Of a stretch of 64,000 bases of DNA, positions 60,560 to 64,000 are shown piece by piece; position 1 is the stretch's first letter, and the number at the start of each line of letters is the position of its first letter. Position numbers and translations under genes: made by a program. Below the pieces are notes generated by a model. It was given only the letters and a program-made list of their open reading frames with translations. It made no database searches and was not told the origin of the DNA. The DNA is from Nitrosopumilus sp. (GTDB lineage Archaea > Thermoproteota > Nitrososphaeria > Nitrososphaerales > Nitrosopumilaceae). Location: contig NZ_JAILWC010000002.1 of NCBI RefSeq assembly GCF_025699125.1, positions 62,001 to 126,000 on the forward strand, written 5' to 3'.

Positions 60560-61240
60560 ATGAATTCAGATGATATTCCAGATTTATCGGACAGGGTAGA
60601 TATTTTATCTACTGAAGATGAAAAACTAAAAACAATTGGAGAAATACTGTCATCTGATTCGAGTAGGAATATTCTCAAGATTTTGTTTAATGAATCACTT
60701 ACTGCAAACCAAATAGCACAAAGAACAGAAATGTCTTTACCACTGGTAATACACCATTTAAAAAAAATGCAATCAGCTCAAGTGGTAAAGATTACAAATG
60801 TTGGTAAAAACTCAAAATCACATGACATGAAATATTACACAATTGACAAATTTGCAATTGTAATTCTTCCTACTGCCATGACCCAATCTGCAAAGAAAAG
60901 TAAATCACTGTTTAATTCCTTTACAAGAATTCATAGACTCGCAACGCTTGGGGGAGTCTCAATTGCAGCATGGTTTTCATCACAATTTCTTCAAAATCAG
61001 ACTAGCATTCCAGCAGTACAATCCAAGGCATCATCTAAGATATCTGAATCATCAGAGTCTATGATGATGCGTTCAATCCCTGAACAGTCAGAAAATATAC
61101 AAGACACATTACCATTAAGCTCATCTGATCCGCAAATTGGGGTTTTATTGTCTGTAGTTGTAGTTCTTTCAGTCGTAGTTTCAGGATTGATAATTGAATT
61201 AATAATCAAACAAAAATTAAACGCTGCAAAGTGCAACTAG
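60560..61240 (+). CDS. Membrane-anchored winged-helix (ArsR-like) regulator
   Basis: 226 residues. The N-terminal ArsR-like domain (about 25-105) has SSDSSRNILKILFNESLTANQIAQRTEMSLPLVIHHLKKMQSAQVV. After a linker comes a hydrophobic patch (about 130-145), a Ser-rich low-complexity stretch, and a C-terminal membrane helix (IGVLLSVVVVLSVVVSGLIIEL). The layout suggests a transcription regulator that senses an envelope signal. Divergent from the SIMPL gene, which it may control. Confidence 0.8.
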   Translation: MNSDDIPDLSDRVDILSTEDEKLKTIGEILSSDSSRNILKILFNESLTANQIAQRTEMSLPLVIHHLKKMQSAQVVKITNVGKNSKSHDMKYYTIDKFAIVILPTAMTQSAKKSKSLFNSFTRIHRLATLGGVSIAAWFSSQFLQNQTSIPAVQSKASSKISESSESMMMRSIPEQSENIQDTLPLSSSDPQIGVLLSVVVVLSVVVSGLIIELIIKQKLNAAKCN

Positions 61241-61384
61241 CTGGAACTGATCATTATATAAACACATAAAAAATAATTTCTGCACACTTACGTCGTAGAT
61301 TGCTTATGAATAAATTTCATGTACGAATAACAGATAAGGGAACAATGCCGAATTACCTCTAAAACTGTTATACATTGATTTCAT

Positions 61385-62020
61385 TTATTCACCATAAACA
61401 GTTTGGAGAATAGAGCTATTCCTGACAACTTCTGGCGTAAACTGAACATTGACTGTAACTTTGTTGTTAAAATCAATGTTCACATTATCAAACAATGATT
61501 TGTATTTATCTACCGCTCTTCTGTTTCCTGTAAAGCCAAATCCAGTTTTTACAAGCAATCCCTGTTCTATGAGGAAATTGATTTTCCTGTATCCTGAAGT
61601 TCTAGGAAGGTTTAGCTTTTCAATAATTTCAGAAATTGTCCATGGTTCCCCAATTGATGCGTTGAGAATTTTTGACATTTCATCATCACAGAACGCCTTT
61701 ATGATTGATTGGCTAATTTTTGAATCAGATATTGCAAATCTCTTCTCAGATTTGTCTTTGTTTGATTTGATGCTACAAATCTCCTTGAGGAATTTTTTTT
61801 CCAGACCCGTTGCGCCTGCGCCAAAAAATTCCCTCAAAACATGGTCTATCTTGTCAAACTCTCTCATTGCAGAAGTAATTGATATGCCAAATTTTTCAAA
61901 TAGCCTATCCTGTATCTTGCGAAATGTATTTTCACCCAAATTGTCTCGAATTATTCTTTCCAATGATTCTGCAAGAAGGGAATCCACTCCAGACATACCT
62001 TCATGAGGTAATACTTTCAT
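61385..62020 (-). CDS. HTH transcription regulator (thaumarchaeal type)
   Basis: 211 residues. The N-terminal half is helical (SLERIIRDNLGENTFRKIQDRLFEKFGISITSAMREFDKI). A winged helix follows at about 115-165 (GEPWTISEIIEKLNLPRTSGYRKINFLIEQGLL). The C-terminal strand region ends NNKVTVNVQFTPEVVRNSSILQTVYGE. A piece of a duplicate survives at 59354-59426. It lies 22 nt downstream of the receiver-domain gene 62043-62645, so they likely form a two-gene signalling unit. Confidence 0.75.
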   Translation of the reverse strand: MKVLPHEGMSGVDSLLAESLERIIRDNLGENTFRKIQDRLFEKFGISITSAMREFDKIDHVLREFFGAGATGLEKKFLKEICSIKSNKDKSEKRFAISDSKISQSIIKAFCDDEMSKILNASIGEPWTISEIIEKLNLPRTSGYRKINFLIEQGLLVKTGFGFTGNRRAVDKYKSLFDNVNIDFNNKVTVNVQFTPEVVRNSSILQTVYGE

Positions 62021-62042
62021 ATTAATTCTCCTCTGTTTAAAA

Positions 62043-62645
62043 TCAACCTACAATCTCCGATAATTTGCGAATGTTCGTCGTATTGTTCTTGCATGCTAAA
62101 TCTAGTGCTTTCTGCATACTTTCTGTATATGATTCAAGATTGTTTTGCTCAGGCCCTATGATTTTACATTCTTGGATTATTGGCAATATTTTCAAATTCT
62201 TGTATTGCTCATAAGTTACCACACATGAGTAAACGGAATCATCCTCTTTGAACATGTATTGAATCTTAATTGATGATTTGCGATCTTCATCAAGAAAAAC
62301 ATCTGTTACTGTTTGTTTTATTGTATGGATATCAAATGGTTTGTCAATTACATGTACATTTAACGATTCAAGAAGTTCAGATTCTGTGGCATTAATGTCT
62401 CCAGTAACCATGATTATCTTCGCATCTGGGTATTTCTCTTTTATATTCTCAACTGCATACAATCCGTCATATGCAGGCATCTGCAAATCTGTAAAAACTA
62501 TGTCAGGTACGTGTTTTTCATACAATTTGACTGCATCTCTGCCATCATATCCTCTGGCCAGAACATCTACTTTGATTATAGATAATAGTTCGCAAAACAG
62601 ATCCACAATATTTTGATCATCGTCTATTACAATACAGCTAACCAT
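62043..62645 (-). CDS. Response regulator receiver protein with extra C-terminal domain
   Basis: 200 residues. Receiver fold at 1-120: acidic pocket IDDD at 7-10, phosphoacceptor region DIVFTDLQMPAYDG (about 52), Thr at the switch (MVTGD) and Lys in VIDKPFD. A C-terminal region of about 80 residues (SIKIQYMFKEDDSVYSCVVTYEQYK...) is not a known output domain. No kinase lies nearby. A palindrome and a TATA-like box stand upstream. Confidence 0.87.
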   Translation of the reverse strand: MVSCIVIDDDQNIVDLFCELLSIIKVDVLARGYDGRDAVKLYEKHVPDIVFTDLQMPAYDGLYAVENIKEKYPDAKIIMVTGDINATESELLESLNVHVIDKPFDIHTIKQTVTDVFLDEDRKSSIKIQYMFKEDDSVYSCVVTYEQYKNLKILPIIQECKIIGPEQNNLESYTESMQKALDLACKNNTTNIRKLSEIVG

Positions 62646-62667
62646 TGTACAGTTTTCTCCCAGTCAC

Positions 62668-62677
62668 AATATATAAT
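62668..62677 (-). promoter_or_regulatory. TATA box of the receiver-domain gene at 62043-62645
   Basis: The plus-strand aatatataat (minus attatatatt) is centred about 27 nt before ATG 62645, the typical spacing for leaderless archaeal transcripts. A palindrome atgttaacat overlaps its upstream edge. Confidence 0.5.
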
Positions 62678-62730
62678 GTTAACATGTTATATTCATACTT
62701 TATCGTGTTACATTATTATATCATGTTAAT
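62676..62730. repeat. GTTA-type repeats with a 10-bp palindrome upstream of the receiver gene
   Basis: atgttaacat at 62676-62685 is a perfect palindrome. Related gtta elements follow at 62686-62689 (catgttat), 62705-62713 (gtgttacat) and 62722-62730 (catgttaat). They overlap the B-recognition region of the promoter, a place where archaeal repressors or activators bind. Spacing is irregular, so an operator is possible but unproven in AT-rich DNA. Confidence 0.4.
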
Positions 62731-62752
62731 AATTATCCAGATCAATAAGAAG

Positions 62753-62878
62753 TCAAAACTGAGTGAGAGGTTTTTTATTTCCAAAGTAATGCGATATAGT
62801 GTGTCCTTCATACAATAAGCATCTTTTTTCATCATCAGCGCACTTGGCTTTGCATCTATCTGGCGGACTAAATGGCAT
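62753..62878 (-). CDS. 41-residue protein with C-x3-C motif
   Basis: ATG at 62878 to TGA 62753-62755. Starts MPFSPPDRCKAKCADDEKRC (Cys 9, 13, 20), with His residues in EGHTISHYFG. A possible metal-binding peptide. It lies between two receiver-domain groups. No family recognised. Confidence 0.5.
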   Translation of the reverse strand: MPFSPPDRCKAKCADDEKRCLLYEGHTISHYFGNKKPLTQF

Positions 62879-62974
62879 AAAATAAAACACAGATGTCCAT
62901 ATTTAGATCAATCGCAGGTATTTTTTAATGACATCATTTGGAATAGAATGTCTTCAGGGATTTCAAGGCGATTA

Positions 62975-63406
62975 TTACCTGTGTCTGTTCATTACTATTT
63001 GCTTTGATACAGACATTACAATTGCACTTGAATCACATGGTTTGAGAATATAGTCCTTGGCGCCTCCTTTCTTAACTACATCTTCTACTGTTTCTTTATT
63101 TTCTTTTGCAGATATGACAATGATTTTTGCATTAGGATCATAGTGGTTTATGGCCATTGAAGCTTTTACTCCATCAACGTTGGGCATTATGATATCCATT
63201 ATTGTTACATCGGGTTTGAAAGCAATATATTTTGAAATTGCTTCTTTTCCATCATTTGCCTCATAATATCTACTTCCAATTTGTGCATCACTGAGGGTTC
63301 TTTTAATGAACGTTCGCATATATGCTGAATCATCAACTATGAGAATTTTACAAAATCGTAACGGATTCATTGTTTTCATGCTCATTTTTTCCACATCAAT
63401 TAACAT
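62975..63406 (-). CDS. CheY-like response regulator (receiver domain only)
   Basis: 143 residues; a later start at Met 13 (MNPLRFCKILIVDDS) is equally likely. Receiver features: ILIVDDSAYMR, phosphoacceptor in VTIMDIIMPNVDG, switch Ser in VISAKEN, and Lys in ILKPCDS. No output domain, so it signals by protein contacts. Its start overlaps the previous receiver gene by 11 nt, so the pair is cotranslated. Confidence 0.88.
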   Translation of the reverse strand: MLIDVEKMSMKTMNPLRFCKILIVDDSAYMRTFIKRTLSDAQIGSRYYEANDGKEAISKYIAFKPDVTIMDIIMPNVDGVKASMAINHYDPNAKIIVISAKENKETVEDVVKKGGAKDYILKPCDSSAIVMSVSKQIVMNRHR

Positions 63407-63767
63407 CCTGTCTTAGTTTAGATAATGCTTCTTTGATCATGATTGGATCTATGGGTTTTGTAACATATCCTAGATTTGGAATCTTTCCGCTTTTTACTGC
63501 TATCATATTTGATTTGATGGAGGTGACAATTATCATCATGACGTTCTTGTCGATTTCTCGAATTTTTATTGCAGTCTCAATGCCGTTTAGGCCTGGCATC
63601 TCATAGTCAAGTGTCACCAAAGACGGCCTGTGTTTAATAAAAGCCCTGACTCCTTCAATGCCGTTTTTAGCCTCAATTATTGAGCCAATTTTCAAATAAG
63701 ATAGCGTCTCTCTGATGCTTTCTCTCATGAATTTAGAGTCATCTATAACTAAAGCACTCAATCCCAT
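63396..63767 (-). CDS. CheY-like response regulator (receiver domain only)
   Basis: 123 residues. ALVIDDSKFMRESIRETL gives the acidic pocket, LVTLDYEMPGLNG the phosphoacceptor Asp, TSIKS the switch position, and VTKPID the Lys. Like its downstream neighbour, it lacks an output domain. No histidine kinase or CheA is visible in the window. The 233 bp after it to the window end contain no gene that I can support. Confidence 0.9.
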   Translation of the reverse strand: MGLSALVIDDSKFMRESIRETLSYLKIGSIIEAKNGIEGVRAFIKHRPSLVTLDYEMPGLNGIETAIKIREIDKNVMMIIVTSIKSNMIAVKSGKIPNLGYVTKPIDPIMIKEALSKLRQDVN

Positions 63768-64000
63768 GAATTGTTATGATGTTACTACCACATGATATTG
63801 TGTCTGTATAAAAAATCCAAACAATATCAAAATTTTATTAGACTCATACGATATTATATTCTTGGAAGTTAGATTACACAACGCCAACATTAGATTTTCT
63901 TGGCAAGATACTCCCATTCTACAAGAATAATCTGTCTGGTTTCAGACATTGTTACGTTGTAGATTGATTATTGCAAAAAAATTAATTTGTAGGATTCATC

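Noticed and set aside
1-64000. CRISPR arrays, insertion sequences, prophage
   Set aside because: No series of evenly spaced direct repeats, no transposase or integrase frame, and no phage structural gene was seen.

Overview
The window is strongly AT-rich archaeal DNA with the gene content of an ammonia-oxidising thaumarchaeon (Nitrososphaerota, Nitrosopumilus/Nitrosarchaeum-like). The evidence is archaeal-type translation and transcription genes (RpoN, TFB, ABCE1, RFC large subunit, archaeal GluRS, S2/S4/S13, translin-like, UPF0147). Further support comes from an 11-subunit complex I without NuoEFG, an archaeal acetyl/propionyl-CoA carboxylase operon of the kind used in the 3-hydroxypropionate/4-hydroxybutyrate cycle, and archaeal isoprenoid genes. 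Start codons are often TTG or GTG. Many genes have a TATA-like box about 25-30 nt before the start, which suggests leaderless mRNAs. The genus is inferred from gene content only.

Layout. 1-7.6 kb: tail of a CDF transporter, two unknown genes, S13-S4, GlmS, then a minus-strand group (CobT-like, metallo-hydrolase, NAD(P)HX epimerase), a translin-like gene and tRNA-Leu. 7.6-15.7 kb: a plus-strand supercluster rpoN-eno-rps2-mevalonate kinase-isopentenyl phosphate kinase-IDI-prenyl synthase-gltX-FAH. 15.7-25.5 kb: GNAT, Rieske protein, UPF0147, methyltransferase, tRNA-His, CorA, a non-oxidative pentose phosphate operon with a transketolase-N/ribulose-phosphate-epimerase fusion, DCC protein and leucyl aminopeptidase. 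25.5-34 kb: isolated 5S rRNA, ABCE1-Trm5, RimI, M50 protease, LarA-like protein, PyrE, tRNA-Met, a CADD-like protein, an intron-bearing tRNA-Glu and a second prenyl synthase. 34-44.4 kb: nuoABCDHIJKMLN on the minus strand. 44.4-48.5 kb: peroxiredoxin and the biotin-dependent carboxylase operon. 48.6-55.2 kb: RFC large subunit coupled to an unrecognised gene, an inositol-phosphatase-family enzyme, a ferredoxin-NADP reductase-like enzyme, DUF1059, and a degenerate glutamyl-tRNA reductase paired with an Ala/Glu-rich coiled-coil protein. 55.2-64 kb: a looser regulatory region with TFB, a ParB-like protein, many tiny Cys/His proteins, a SIMPL protein, a membrane-anchored HTH protein and three receiver-domain proteins.

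How genes fit together. The 7.6-15 kb cluster links transcription/translation genes to isoprenoid lipid synthesis (mevalonate to IPP, DMAPP and GGPP). The transketolase/epimerase/transaldolase operon covers pentose phosphate interconversion. Complex I and the carboxylase operon serve respiration and carbon fixation.

Most notable signals: catalytic residue losses in IDI (Ala at the essential Cys) and in the HemA-like protein; a 15-nt insertion in the T-loop of tRNA-Glu; a CADD/pABA-synthase-like gene; the TktN-RPE fusion; and an overlapping three-gene operon of 38-52 residue proteins at 58919-59325. The promoter of that operon abuts a 73-bp partial copy of a nearby HTH gene.
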